The notes beneath the pieces were generated by a model, which did not search any database, had not been told where the DNA came from, and saw nothing but the letters and a program-made list of their open reading frames with translations. A stretch of 64,000 nt of DNA. Source: Hordeum vulgare subsp. vulgare (Eukaryota; Streptophyta; Magnoliopsida; Poales; Poaceae). The number at the start of each line of letters is the position of its first letter. The first letter of the stretch is position 1. The DNA is taken from the NCBI RefSeq assembly GCF_904849725.1, contig NC_058518.1, positions 510,495,225-510,559,224 on the forward strand, written 5' to 3'. Of this stretch, positions 23,485-34,375 are shown piece by piece. The position numbers were made by a program, and so were the translations under genes.

Positions 23485-24083
23485 TTTTCCTAGCGTCAGT
23501 TTCTAGTGGGCTCTGGTCCCGGAAAAAGCAAGCGATCCCAGAAGGAATCAAGGCAAGCAAATTAGCCCTAAGAAAGATCTTTACACCCTTGCAGAAGAAT
23601 AGTCAAAGCCTTAGCTATCCCTAGGGATGTAGAGCGGCGCCTGAATTCGCCCCGCTTCTTTGAGATGGGTAAAATTAGTTGTATCTTTTGTTCGATAGAG
23701 TTAGTTTATTTTGTATTAGCTCATTGATTTTGCGGGACTATGCGGGATACTCGCCTGCATCCTTAGTTATTCCTATATATGTCACGATCATGAGACATAT
23801 TAAGTCCTTGGAGTATCAGTTGGAGCTCCAAGAACTAACACTGCACAAATTACGTTATCTGTGACGAAAATCATTATGACGGGAAAAAACATAGCCTAAG
23901 ATCATTTTCTATGACGGAAACCTGTCAATCCGCAGACGTTTGAGATAGATGTTGAATTTGTTAAGTCCAAACACATTCTTGGACGTTTGAGGAATCAGAT
24001 TTATCAAGTCCGGTGGACACCCAAATTTCACCATTTCGTGGCTTGTAACCGAGGCATGAGATGAACTCGAAACCTATCAACTA
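23485..24083. other. Intergenic, no gene recognised
   Basis: It is mixed unique-looking sequence with short frames only. Confidence 0.5.
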
Positions 24084-24243
24084 GTCCCTCCGTTCCTAAA
24101 TATAAGTCTTTTAAGGAATTTCACTAATGATCTACATACGGAGCAAAATGAATGAACCTACATTCTAAAATATGTCTATATACATCCGTACGTAGTTCAT
24201 TAATGAAATCTCTAGAAAGACTTATATTTAGGAAAAGAGGAAG
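24084..24243. mobile_element. Stowaway MITE (160-bp type)
   Basis: It has diverged ends GTCCCTCCGTTCCTAAA and TTTAGGAAAAGAGGAAG and TA flanks. It is the same 160-bp family as the MITE at 27740, sharing the arms ATATAAGTCTTTT and AGACTTATATTTAGG, but more decayed. Confidence 0.8.
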
Positions 24244-24742
24244 TAGTAGTGCGCAGTTCGATGGATTGCACGTGAACTGTAGTCCCAACCGGTGTCCGTG
24301 TGGGAGTTGTGTCGTCGACTCGTCGCGTACGTACAGTCTGAAAAGGCAGAAACAGAGCAACTTCAGAAAATAATAACAGAGCAAAGCAGAGAACATAGGA
24401 CAGCAGAGGAGGGAGCAACTAGGGAAAGAACAGAGCGAGCGAAGCAAAGCAGGGAACAGAGGAAAGCAGAGGAGGGCAGAAGCCCCAGCCACACGATGTG
24501 CAGGCAACGCTGAGACCCCTCTGCGGTTAGGACATCGCCAACGCTACTCACTATTGCCCTGCCACAAGTGTCTCTTTTCACGTTCGGATTGTGTCCGTGG
24601 ACAAGATACGGAGGTCGTCGTTCTACTATGCTACTCGTATACATTTCAACAACAAATTTAACTAATCGGATGAAATTCAAACAACCACAACATATTTTTA
24701 AACAAACCAGAGGGGACTCATATAAACACAGCGAATTTTATA

Positions 24743-25074
24743 TAAGGGAAAGCTTTGTTTTTGCCATTTTAGTTTTTGGCGACTTTGCTTATGCCACTCT
24801 AGAATTTGACATCTCATTTTTACCACTCTTAACTTTAAACAATACATCACAAATGTCATCCTATGGCAAAAGCAATAATTTTTCATTTCATTTTTGTCAC
24901 TCTTAGCTTTTGACAATGTATTACAATTGCCACTGAATTATTGTTTTTATCACGAAATGGTAATTGTGATGTATTGTTAAAAGCTAAGAGTGACAAAAGT
25001 GAAACGTCAAATTCTAGAGTGGCATAAGCAAAGCGGGCAAAATCGGAGTGACAAAAACAAAGTTTTCCCTTTAT
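24743..25074. mobile_element. Foldback MITE of about 330 bp
   Basis: The left arm begins AAGGGAAAGCTTTGTTTTTG and the right arm ends CAAAAACAAAGTTTTCCCTT. Further complementary blocks (CACTCTAGAATTTGAC with its inverse, CACTCTTAGCTTTTGAC with its inverse) continue toward the centre, so nearly the whole unit is an inverted repeat. The superfamily is not identified; a TATA-like duplication may flank it. Confidence 0.7.
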
Positions 25075-25759
25075 ACAAACATGACGAAATTCATTACATT
25101 TCCGACTTACTTCAACTAAAAGCAAACTCGTCCGGCTCTGGAGGTATAATTCTGAATCTAAATGGTTGCCTGCAACCATTCCCCACCAGACTACCACGAG
25201 CCCCAAGAATTGAAGCTTCGGCACTTGGCTTCGCCTTCTCCAGCTCATTCCCAGCAATCCCTGCCGCCGCCGCAGCTTAAGCGGTTACTCGGCCGACAAT
25301 TTTCAGCCCGCCAAGCTTGGCGTCAGGCGTAGGGGAAGAGCGGTGTCCTTGGCGGTCAGAAGCAGACCGGCAATGGTCTAGACATGTGCAAAACTCCGTC
25401 ACATTAGTCTCCGGTTTGCGGGAAAAATATACGTCCGACCTGTTCAGCGGATCGATACAGGCTCGCATTGCATGGCTTCTGCGGTCCGGACCACGCAGTC
25501 CAGACATATGCGAGTGGTTTGAAGGTCGACGCATAACTCCCGACACCAAAATGTCGCGACCATCTAGCATCGCTCGCCATACTGGGAAGGATAGGACCAC
25601 AGTTCTGCCTTCAGTAACTCAGAGCCCAGGAAGTAGACTGCTTTCAGCATTCGAGTTAGTGAAGGCAGTCTACTTCCAAGTCCTTAAGGCTCGTCACTAT
25701 TTCTTAAGCGTATGTCGATATTCAATAAAGATAGATCGACATATTATCTATCATTATTA
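25075..25759. other. Intergenic, one unassigned 147-codon frame
   Basis: A plus-strand frame at 25317-25760 is open but has no recognisable domain, and the minus frame 25277-25600 overlaps it. I do not call either a gene. Confidence 0.45.
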
Positions 25760-25769
25760 GTCAAGCTTG

Positions 25770-26571
25770 TCTCGCGAAAAGAACCACATTGAAGATCTCG
25801 AGGTCACGGAAGTCTAGTCCTCCCAAGTGCTTAGGGCTCGTCATTATGTCCCAAGCCACCCAGGCCGGCTTCCTTCTGCCTTGCTTAGAGCCCATCAAAA
25901 TTGTCTTATAATTCACATGACATTCTCACACAACTCTCGTGGTAATCTGAAACATGGCATGGAAAAAACTGGAATAACCTGAGCCACAAATTTGATTAAT
26001 ATTTCCTTCTTTGCTGCAGACAAAAGTTTCTCCATTCATCCCTTTATCTTCTTCCAAACTCGATCCCTTAAGTATTTAATAGTCCTATTTCTTGGAGTGA
26101 CCAAAATTCGTTGGCATCCCCAAATAGAGATTCATTATGGACCTGCAAAGAATTCTCGACAGCCCCTCTGACTTCGCCTCGACAATTTTGTTTCGAAAAA
26201 ATTGAGGACTTCTCTTGATTTACTCTTTGGCCTGACACATTGGAATATGTATCCAACAGGTTTGACACTGTAACTGCCCCCTCCACGTTACTCTTGAATA
26301 GCAACATGTTGTCACCTATAAATGAAATGTGGTTAATGGTGAGTGTCGCTGGGGTCACCTTAATACCTGCTAAATTCGATGACCGCGAACTGAATTTCAA
26401 AAGACACGAAAGACCCTCTGCTGCAATAAAAAATAAATAGAGGAACGTTGAATCTCCCTGTGTGATAAGTTTAAGAGTGTCCAGCATCTCTCCATTGAAT
26501 AGAACCGAAAAAGAACTGATGAGACCATAGCGTCGCCCATCTCGTCCCTTAATCAACATGCAACATCGCAT
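25770..26571 (-). pseudogene. LINE reverse transcriptase remnant
   Basis: The minus frame from 26571 to 26068 matches the middle of plant LINE ORF2: a region corresponding to the QG(D) and AEGLS motifs, then the catalytic motif in the form FIGDN instead of FADD, then KSSIFFS-like residues. The similarity continues after a frame break to about 25770 with the motif FWW and WDIMTSPKHLGGL. The catalytic Asp pair is degraded and several stops are present. Confidence 0.75.
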
Positions 26572-26681
26572 GAAAAAAAATCTCAGCTCATGAGAAAACT
26601 ATTATCAGGGTGCAAAAAATGGGCCCAGTTAACGTTGAACACATCATCAATCTCAAAAATGAAAATAAGCATCGGATACTA

Positions 26682-26769
26682 CTCTCTCTATATCACAATA
26701 CTTGTTGTTAGGGAAAACTAGTCTAGCTCTTTCTAACAACAACGACGAGTATTTAAGAACAAAGGGAGT
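26682..26769. mobile_element. Diverged Stowaway-like MITE
   Basis: The 88-bp unit has ends CTCTCTCTATATCACAATACT and AGTATTTAAGAACAAAGGGAG, TA flanks and a central GTTGTTAG / CTAACAAC hairpin. Confidence 0.6.
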
Positions 26770-26950
26770 AGGAGTACATCCGAACTACCTACCGAATGCC
26801 ATGAGATTGCGCACAGAGAACTGAAATGCATGGAGGAAATCACACCAGCATATAAGCAATCGTGTATGCTACCCTAACTAAAAACACGAACGCAAAGACC
26901 TATACCGACTGACCGGCCGTTGTCAGCTGAATGTGCCGAGCACGTGTCAG

Positions 26951-29111
26951 TCAGCCCACCGTAATGCGAGATTCCGCCGGTGCGTGCTGATATTCCGGCT
27001 TCAACGGCGGCACAGTTGGCGGCGATGAGGTGCCCGACTGCAGCATCTCCACGACGTCACCCATCTTGAGCCGCTGTTTGGGGTCCGGGTGGCTGCACGC
27101 GAGGGCGATGAGCAGGAGCTTCTTGGCCTCCTCGTCCTGCTGCAGCTCACCATCTGCCGTGCCCGTGCTCTGCAAAGATGGATCAACCGCGTCGAGGATG
27201 CGCCCTTTCCCGTGAAGTGCCCACACCCAGTCCGCGAGGAATCTGAAGCTAGTATCCCCGTCCATGATGTCACCGGCGCCGCGGCAAGAGCGGCGGCCGC
27301 AGACGACCTCGAGCACCAGCGCGCCGAAGTAGAAGACGTCCAGCTCGGTGGTGGGGTTGGGGTTGGGGATGCCGGCGCACTCTGGAGCTATATAGGCTTG
27401 GCAGTTCCTGAGGGGCTTGGAAGGCTCCATCCTGGAGTAGGCCAGGTCGCCGAGCCGCGCCGTGAGGTCTTTCTCCAACATGACATTGGAGGCCTTGACG
27501 GATCCATGGACATACTTGTTACTGTGGAGGTGGTTCAGGCCGAGGGCGACACCTCTGATGATTTTAGAGCGGCGAGCCCATGTTAGAGCCGGTGAGCTCC
27601 CTGTTGCATCCAAGAGGTGCCGGTCCAGGCTGCCATTGAGCATGTAGTCGTACACCAGGTAAAGCTTCCCTTTTCTCAAGCAATACCCTGCAGGTAAAAT
27701 TTGACTCTGGATCATGTTACTAGCTACTAGTATATACTACTCCCTCCGTTCTTAAATATAAGTCTTTTTAGAGATTCCGCTAGTAGACTACATACGGATG
27801 TATTTAGACATATTTTAGAGTATAGATTTATTCATTTTGCTCTGTATGTAGTCTACTAGCGGAATCTCTTAAAAGACTTATATTTAGGAACGGAGGGAGT
27901 AGTATATACTATGTGTGTAATTCAGATTTTGGAATGATGATTTAGTATATGTGTAATTCAGATTTTGGAATGCTCATTTTGACATTGTATATTTGTATCC
28001 TAACATTATTATTCAGTGGACGACTGAAGGAAGCGTGAGGGTGCAAATACGAGAGTACACCTAAACGTACGTTTACTTCATTAATGCAGGAAGTAAGGAA
28101 CAACAGAGGATGTTTTTGAAAAGGAACAAGAGAGGATGTGCTGCTGTATAAGTAGTACAGTATATAACTAAGAAAGAGAGAGAGAGAGAGAGAAGCCACT
28201 CGTGCTTAAGGGCTTGTTCCGTTAATCTCTTCCACGATGGGATTGGAGAGGATTGGAAGGAATTGATGTGGAATTTGATTTGTAGGGATTTTAATCCCTC
28301 TCAATCCCCTCCAAACCCCTCCGACTCTATCTAGTCTAGTAACCGAACAAGGCTAACAGAGGACGTACCAAGCAAGCGGACGATGTTCCTGTGCTGGAGG
28401 AAGTGGCGTCCGAGATCCCGGTGGACGTGCTTGCTGCTCTGCTCTGTGAGGGTGTTGTGGAACCTCTTGATGGCCACGAGCCTATCCAGACCATCATTCC
28501 CCAGCAGGGTGCCTTTGAACACCATCCCGGACCTGCCTTGGCCTGGCCCGAGCTTCATCTTCTTGTGGAAATTACTCGTAGCCGCCGCCAGCATGTCGTA
28601 CTCATACTCCCATACGGTGGTTTCCTGGCGGCCAGCCAGCCGACGACGATTAGGTGCCTGCCGGAGCTCCAGTCGTACCGGACTTGTTAGCACGCCCCGC
28701 CCCAGCCAATGGACCGCGCCGTTACCACTGCGCCTCCAAGGAAAGCTTGTCCACAAGAAGGAGAAAAGGGAGCCTTTCTTTTGGGGGAGATGCAATTCTG
28801 TAGGCAGCTGGTAAACATCTAGCTCTTCTTTCTTGTCATGGTCATGGGCGGACTGTCTGCCTCCAGCGGCTGATCGATCCGCTCCAGCGGCTGCTCTGCC
28901 CCTGGATTTAGTACGATCTGCCCGCACTTTAAGCCCCAAGAAAGATTGCAAGGACGCTCCTACTCCAACCACGGTGGTCAACGCCAGCGCTCCCACGACC
29001 AGGGCTGCCGTCTTCCACGCCGGATCTGGGTGCTCAGAGTCAGACTCGCTTGTTCCTGGCAGTTGACGAGCTCCAGATGAAGGCGTGGCTGAAAGGATCG
29101 CCATCACCACC

Positions 29112-29145
<34 letters not shown>

Positions 29146-29224
29146 ACCATGACCATGAGAGCATTCCGCGGTAGCACGACCTGGCAAACCGTAGGTGAAG
29201 CAGACTCTCATGGCTAATCTCCAT
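26951..29224 (-). CDS. Receptor-like pseudokinase, L-type lectin RLK-related
   Basis: Exons 29224-28369 and 27687-26951 join in phase 1 to give 530 residues. Residues 23-39 are a Trp-Ala/Ser run. A transmembrane segment spans about 69-92. The kinase domain runs from about 218 to 500, with a glycine loop LGPGQGRSG, VAIK Lys near 253 and the junction LLGYC as in lectin receptor kinases. The catalytic loop HRD is replaced by HGS (346-348) and DFG by DLA (366-368), so phosphotransfer is unlikely; it should act as a membrane scaffold if expressed. The legume-lectin ectodomain expected for the family is absent. ATG 29224 is the first in frame; upstream hydrophobic codons have no ATG and a stop precedes them. 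It may be a 5'-truncated gene or a pseudogene. Confidence 0.7.
27740..27899. mobile_element. Stowaway MITE in the pseudokinase intron
   Basis: The 160-bp element has ends CTCCCTCCGTTCTTAAATAT and ATATTTAGGAACGGAGGGAG, TA flanks and nearly perfect arms. It lies 52 bp from the intron acceptor of the receptor-like pseudokinase gene. Confidence 0.92.
28172..28193. repeat. GA microsatellite in the pseudokinase intron
   Basis: An (AG)n run lies in the same intron as the two MITEs. Confidence 0.85.
28209..28354. mobile_element. Foldback element with AGCCTTGTTCGG-type ends
   Basis: The left end AGGGCTTGTTCCGTTA and right end TAACCGAACAAGGCT (allowing mismatches) form terminal inverted repeats. Internal AATCCCTCTCAATCCCCTCC and its complement pair as well. 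It resembles hAT-type grass MITEs and sits next to the exon 1 donor of the pseudokinase gene. Confidence 0.6.
29111..29157. repeat. Hexanucleotide repeat coding for Trp-Ala/Ser
   Basis: Eight units of CCATGC/CCATGA run through the start of the pseudokinase reading frame. On the minus strand they encode alternating Trp with Ala or Ser, an unusual composition. Confidence 0.85.
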
Positions 29225-29645
29225 CACGCGGCACCCACCACGGACAAGCAACCCGACCCAACAGCTAGCCAAGTAGAGAACCAAGAGGAGGAGAAGGGCC
29301 GGGCACAGGGCTGCCGTGCTGCGGGCCTGCGAGAAGATGGGGACGGTGGGGGACTATCCAGGAAGGCGCGTGTTGACCCACGGGGAGGGCTGGACCGCTG
29401 GAGTTGGTGCATACACGGTTTCTTTGATCTGAGCCACTGAGTGCATATAGTATGCTTTACGAACGTACTAACTCTCGGCCTCCCTGATTTTCAGGGGTGT
29501 GGGCCCCTTCCTCCCCCTTCTCTAATCACAGTTTGATAACTACACAATCACGTAAGACTTAGTAGACTCGTACGTAAATGTAGCATTGCTCGGGGACGCA
29601 CGTGTAAAAAGATTCCACGACTCACCGGCTAGCTACAACACTATT
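29225..29645. other. 5' flank of the pseudokinase gene
   Basis: It contains the in-frame hydrophobic codons preceding the first ATG and a stop near 29360. No lectin-domain coding sequence and no clear TATA box were seen. Confidence 0.5.
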
Positions 29646-29703
29646 GAGAAAAGGCTTATAGATGACCCTAAGAGGAGAAAAGGCTTATAGATGACCCTAA
29701 GAG
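29646..29703. repeat. 29-bp direct duplication at the Harbinger edge
   Basis: The word GAGAAAAGGCTTATAGATGA plus CCCTAAGAG occurs twice without a spacer. The second copy ends in the TAA target duplication and first bases of the Harbinger element. Confidence 0.85.
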
Positions 29704-31603
29704 AATCTCCAACCGTTCGGTCCTCAGCTGTCGCTTTCGATCCATTTTTGATCCATTTTCGACATTCTTCAGCATAAATTGAACAACAATAGTTATTTTT
29801 TTTATCTCATAGTTAATCACATAAATCAATACAGATCAAAAAATAGTTTAGCAAGTCAATACAAATCAAAAAAGAGCTAGACGTTGCCCTTCAACCTTCA
29901 TAGGTGCTCCACCAAATCGTGCTGCAGTTGTTGATGCACCTGTGGGTCTTGGATCTCCTGACGCATGTTGAGGAAGGCAGTCCAGGTTGCCGGTAGCTGG
30001 TGATCAACTTGGGCAAGAGGACCTTGTGTGTAATACGGTTCAGTGTCAAACACTGGCTCCTCCTGCTCGCTCTCAATGATCATGTTGTGCAAGACAACAC
30101 AACAAGTCATGACTTTCCACATTTGATCTTTCGACCAGGTCTGAGCGGGGTACCAGACAACAGCAAAACGAGATTGAAGGACACCAAATGCCCGCTCGAC
30201 ATCCTTCCTGGGAGCTTCTTAACGCTTGGCAAAATAGGAGTGCTTGCCTCCCCGTGCAGGATTTGAGATAGTCTTTACAAATGTGGACCATCTCGAATAT
30301 ATGCCATCTGCTAGGTAGTATCCCTTGTTGTAGTGGTGCCCATAGATCTCGTAGTTAACCGGAGGAGCATGACCTTCAACAAGCTTGGCAAAGACATTTG
30401 AGCACTGCAGTACGTTGATGTCATTGTATGTTCCTGACATACCAAAGAAAGAGTGCCAAATCCAAAGGTCATGTGTGACCACTGTCCAAAGTACCACACT
30501 ACAACCTCCTTTGGCACCTGTGTACATCCCCTGCCAAGCAAATGGACAGTTTTTCCATTTCTAATGCATGCAGTCGATACTTCCAAGCATCCCAGAAAAT
30601 CCTCTTTCTGCATTCTGTGCTAGGATCAGAGCAGTGTCTTCACCATTGGGTGATCGCAAATATGAGGTCCAAAAACTGCCCCTACAGAACTTGTAGAAAC
30701 ACTCAATGGTGGTGGACTCGGCCATGCGTCCATAGTCTTCATTCCAAAATATCACTGGGAGCTCCGTACGCAAGCATCCTCATAGTTGTCGTGCACTTCT
30801 GGAGCGAGGTGAATCCAAGTGTAATGGTGCAATCCTTTTTGCACTGGAAGTAGGTGTCGAACTCCCTGATGGAATTCACAATCCTGAGGAAGAGCTTCTG
30901 GCTCATACGATAACGGCGCCGAAATACTTTGCCGCCGTGCAGTGGAGCATCTACAAAGCAGGCGGCGTAGAGCAAGCAATAGCCTTCCAATCGATGCCTC
31001 TGCTTTGCCTTCAGTCGGCCCGGCGTCGAGCCACCTCACCGTGGCTCTGCATTGCACGCAAACAGGCCAACCAGAGAGGCGAGAACCATGAGGTGTTCTT
31101 CATCCTGGGCGTCTGCATCGGCCTCCTCCTCCAGCAGCGCCGCGAACGCCTCCTCGTCGTCGGAGTCCATAGGCCAGGCAAATCATCGTACACCTGGCGG
31201 GCGTGGCGGACGCGCACATGCCCTGAGCATCGAGAGGGGGGAGGGAGGACGGGGCGGGGGAGGGGACAAATCCGTGGCGAAGTCCACGGGTTGTAGCGGC
31301 GATAGGCAGGTGGAGCGACGCCGGAATTGGCATGGTGGCGGAAAGGTGTGGTGCGCAAGGGGTGGTTCCGGAGAAGAAAATGCATTTTTTTGCCTGACAG
31401 GGGACCCGACGCGTCGTTTTCCCTTCCGTCGGCGCCCCGGGCACCCCAAACGCGTCGGGTTCGGGCTGGGACCGCCCTCTTGAGCCAATTTGGACCCGAA
31501 CCGGCGAAAAACGGACTCCTGAGGGCGCGACTGGACCGTTTTTCATCCGTCGACGAAAAAAATGGCCCGAAAAAGGCCTGTTGGGGGCGCGGCTGGAGAT
31601 GCT
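29701..31603 (-). mobile_element. PIF/Harbinger DNA transposon, decayed
   Basis: The terminal inverted repeats GAGAATCTCCAACCG (left) and GAGCATCTCCAGCCG (right, on the minus strand) match at 13 of 15 positions. TAA flanks both sides (29698-29700 and 31604-31606), the usual Harbinger target duplication. The 1.9-kb interior holds one broken transposase gene and GC-rich sequence to its right. The second, Myb-like ORF of autonomous elements was not seen. Confidence 0.82.
29896..31030 (-). pseudogene. Harbinger transposase (plant transposon protein family)
   Basis: Pieces at 30739-30990, 30561-30773, 30219-30527 and 29898-30122 cover a plant DDE transposase in order. GSIDCMH carries the first catalytic Asp, LADGIYSRW the second, and DVERAFGVLQ (near 30200) the Glu. 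A C-terminal VMTCCVVLHNMIIE motif follows. At least three frame changes and internal stops separate them. Confidence 0.82.
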
Positions 31604-31624
31604 CTAATGCGTGGCGGACGTCCC

Positions 31625-31666
31625 TTGTCACCCGCCACAACCACTGCTAGCTGTGGCGGGTGACAA
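31625..31666. repeat. Perfect 15-bp inverted repeat hairpin
   Basis: TTGTCACCCGCCACA (31625-31639) and its exact reverse complement (31652-31666) are separated by 12 bases. Confidence 0.85.
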
Positions 31667-31946
31667 ATAGTGACCGCCAAAGTAAATAGAACATATAGCT
31701 AGCGAAAGCAACAAAGCCTTCACGCATCAGCCACCAATGTCTTATTTTCATCGTTTAGAGCAGCAGGAACACAGTGAGCGATATATGCCTGCTCCATCGC
31801 AATGACAACAACATCCTCAAACTTGAATATCTACCGCATCACGCTGCTCACCTCTTTGAAGAGATGCTCCTTGAATTTGTGCTTGAATGTGTTGATCACC
31901 TCTTCAGTTATGTCTTCTCCATCCTTCATAATCCCAAAGCTTTGAT
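31667..31946. other. Short unassigned stretch between Harbinger and the copia nest
   Basis: The minus frame shows a partly open stretch with one internal stop that could be an old gene fragment, but I recognise no family. It continues after 56050 once the nested elements are removed. Confidence 0.4.
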
Positions 31947-31951
31947 AGACC

Positions 31952-33701
31952 TGTTGGGGATCGTAGTAATAATTCAAAAAAAATTCATACGTCACACCAA
32001 GATCATCTAGGAGAAGCTAGCAACGAGTGAGGGAGAGCATCTTCATACCGTTGAAGATATCAAAACGAAAGCGTTACTATGAACGCGGTCGATGGAGTCG
32101 TACTCGCGGCAATTCAAATCACGGAAGATCCGATCTGAACACCAAATGTATGGTGCCTCCGTGTTCAGCACACCTACAGCCCGGGGAGGTCTCCTCCTTC
32201 TTGATCCAACAAGGAGGGAGGAGAAATTGAGGGAGAACTCCAGCAGCACGACGACATGGTGGCGGTGGAGCTATGTGGTTCTTCGGCAGGGCTTCGCCAA
32301 GCACCGCGGAGGAGGAGAAGAGGGAGAGGTAGGGCTGCCCCAAGGGGTGGTGTTCAAGATGTGTGCACCCTCCCAAAATCCTCTCTATTTATAGGAGGGA
32401 GGGAGAGGGGGACGGCTACCCTAGGGTTTCCCTACGAGGGGCGGCGACAGCCTTAGGAGGAGGGGGCGGCGACGCCCTAGGGGTGGCTTGCCACCCAAGT
32501 CGGTCGGTGGCAGCCCCACGCCCTAGGGTTTAGCTCTAGGCGCCTTGGGCCCTCCTCTCTTGGCTCGCACCAGCCCACCAGGGGCTGGTTCCCTTCCACT
32601 TTCGGCCCATGCAGCCCTACGGGACAGGTGGACCCTCTCGGTGGACCCCCGGTACCCTTTCGGTGGTCCCGGTACAATACCGATAAACACCGAAACCTTT
32701 CCGGTGATCGAAACTGGACTTCCCATATATAAATCTTTACCTCCGAACCATTCCAGAACTCCTCATGACGTCCGGGATCTCATCCGGGACTCCTAACAAC
32801 CTTCGGTAACCACACATACAATTCCCATTACAACTCTAGCATCATCGAACCTTAAGTGTGTAGACCCTACGGATTCGGTAATCATGCAGACATGACCTGG
32901 ACATCTCTCCGGCCAATAATCATCAGCGGGATCTGGATACCCATGTTGTCTCCTACATGTTCCATGATGATCTCATCGGATGAACCAGGATGTCGAGGAT
33001 TCACTCAATCCCGTATGCAATTCCCTTTGTCTACCGGTATGATACTAGCCCGAGATTCGATTGTCGGTATCCCTATACCTTGTTCAATCTCGTTACCGGC
33101 AAGTCTCTTTACTCGTTCCGTAACACATCACCCCATGGCTAACTCCTTAGTCACATTGAGCACATTATGATGATGCAATACCGAGTGGGCCCAGAGATAC
33201 CTCTCCGTCACACGGAGCGACAAATCCTAGTCTCGATTCGTACAACCCAACAAACACTTTCGGAGATACATGTAGTGCACCTTATAATCACCTAGTTACG
33301 TTGTGACGTTTGATACACCCAAAGCACTCCTACGGTATCCAGGAGTTGCGTAATCTCATGGTCTATGGAAATGATACTTGACATTATAAAAGCTGTAGCA
33401 CACGAATTACACGATCTTGTGCTATGCATAGGATTGGGTCTTGTCCATCACATCATTCTCCTAATGATGTGATCCCGTTATCAATGACATCCAATGTCCA
33501 TGGCCAGGAAACCATGACCATCTATTGATCAACGAGCTAGCCAACTAGAGGCTCACTATGGACATGGTGTGGTCTATGTATTCACACATGTATTACGGTT
33601 TCCGGTTAATACAATTATAGCATGCACAATAGAAAATTATCATGAACAAGGAAATATAATAATAACCAATTTAGTATTGCCTCTAGGGCATATTTCCAAC
33701 G
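31952..33701 (-). repeat. 3' LTR of the old copia element
   Basis: It starts TGTTGGGGATCG and ends CATATTTCCAACG in plus sense, where the last base should be A. It is followed by the polypurine tract complement TCTCCCACTTGCACT. Confidence 0.88.
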
Positions 33702-34375
33702 GTCTCCCACTTGCACTGGAGTCAATAATCTAGTTCACATCACTATGTGATTGTGATGAATCGAACACCCATGGGGTTTGATCATATCTTGGTTGTGAGA
33801 GAGGTTTTAGCCAACGGGTCTGAACCTTTCAGATCCGTGTGTGCTTTACAAATCTCCATGTCATCCTATAGATGCTGCTACCACGCGCCATTTGGAACTA
33901 TTCCAAATAACTGCTCCACTATAAGAACCCGGCTTACTACTCAGAGTCACCCGGATTAGTGTCAAAGCTTGCATCGACATAACCCTTTAGGATGAATTCG
34001 TTTACCGCCTCCCTAATAGAGAAAAATTCCTTAGTGCACTAGTTACTAAGGATAACTTTGACCGCTGTACAGCGATCCGTTCCTGGATCACTCTTGTACC
34101 CCTTGACTGACTCATGGCAAGGCACACTTCAGGTGCGGTACACAACATAGCATACTATAGAGCCTACGACTAATGCATAGGGGACGACCTTCGTCCTTTC
34201 TCTCTCTTCTGCCGTGGTCAGGTTTTGAGTCTTGCTCAATACTCACACCTTATAACACAGCGAAGAGCTCCTTCTTCGCCGATCTATTTTGAACTCCTTC
34301 AAAATCTTGTCACGGTATGTATTCAGTTGAAAGTACTACTAAGCGTTTTGATCTATCTTCATAGATCTTGATGCT
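33702..34375 (-). pseudogene. Old copia: polypurine tract and RNase H remnant
   Basis: The sequence aligns by eye with the RNase H end of the younger copia at 45599-46530 but is full of stops and small gaps. It ends at the gypsy-like insertion. Confidence 0.75.

Noticed and set aside
23029..23624. A repeat protein encoded by the 81-bp array
   Set aside because: Both strands are equally open because of the period; no start context, signal, domain or flanking gene structure supports translation.
25317..25760. 147-codon plus-strand frame as a gene
   Set aside because: No recognisable domain, an opposing open frame and repeat-like surroundings.
31011..31640. Minus-strand frame of 209 codons next to the Harbinger transposase
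   Set aside because: It lies in the GC-rich subterminal part of the transposon, runs past its terminal repeat and shows no Myb or other ORF1 domain.
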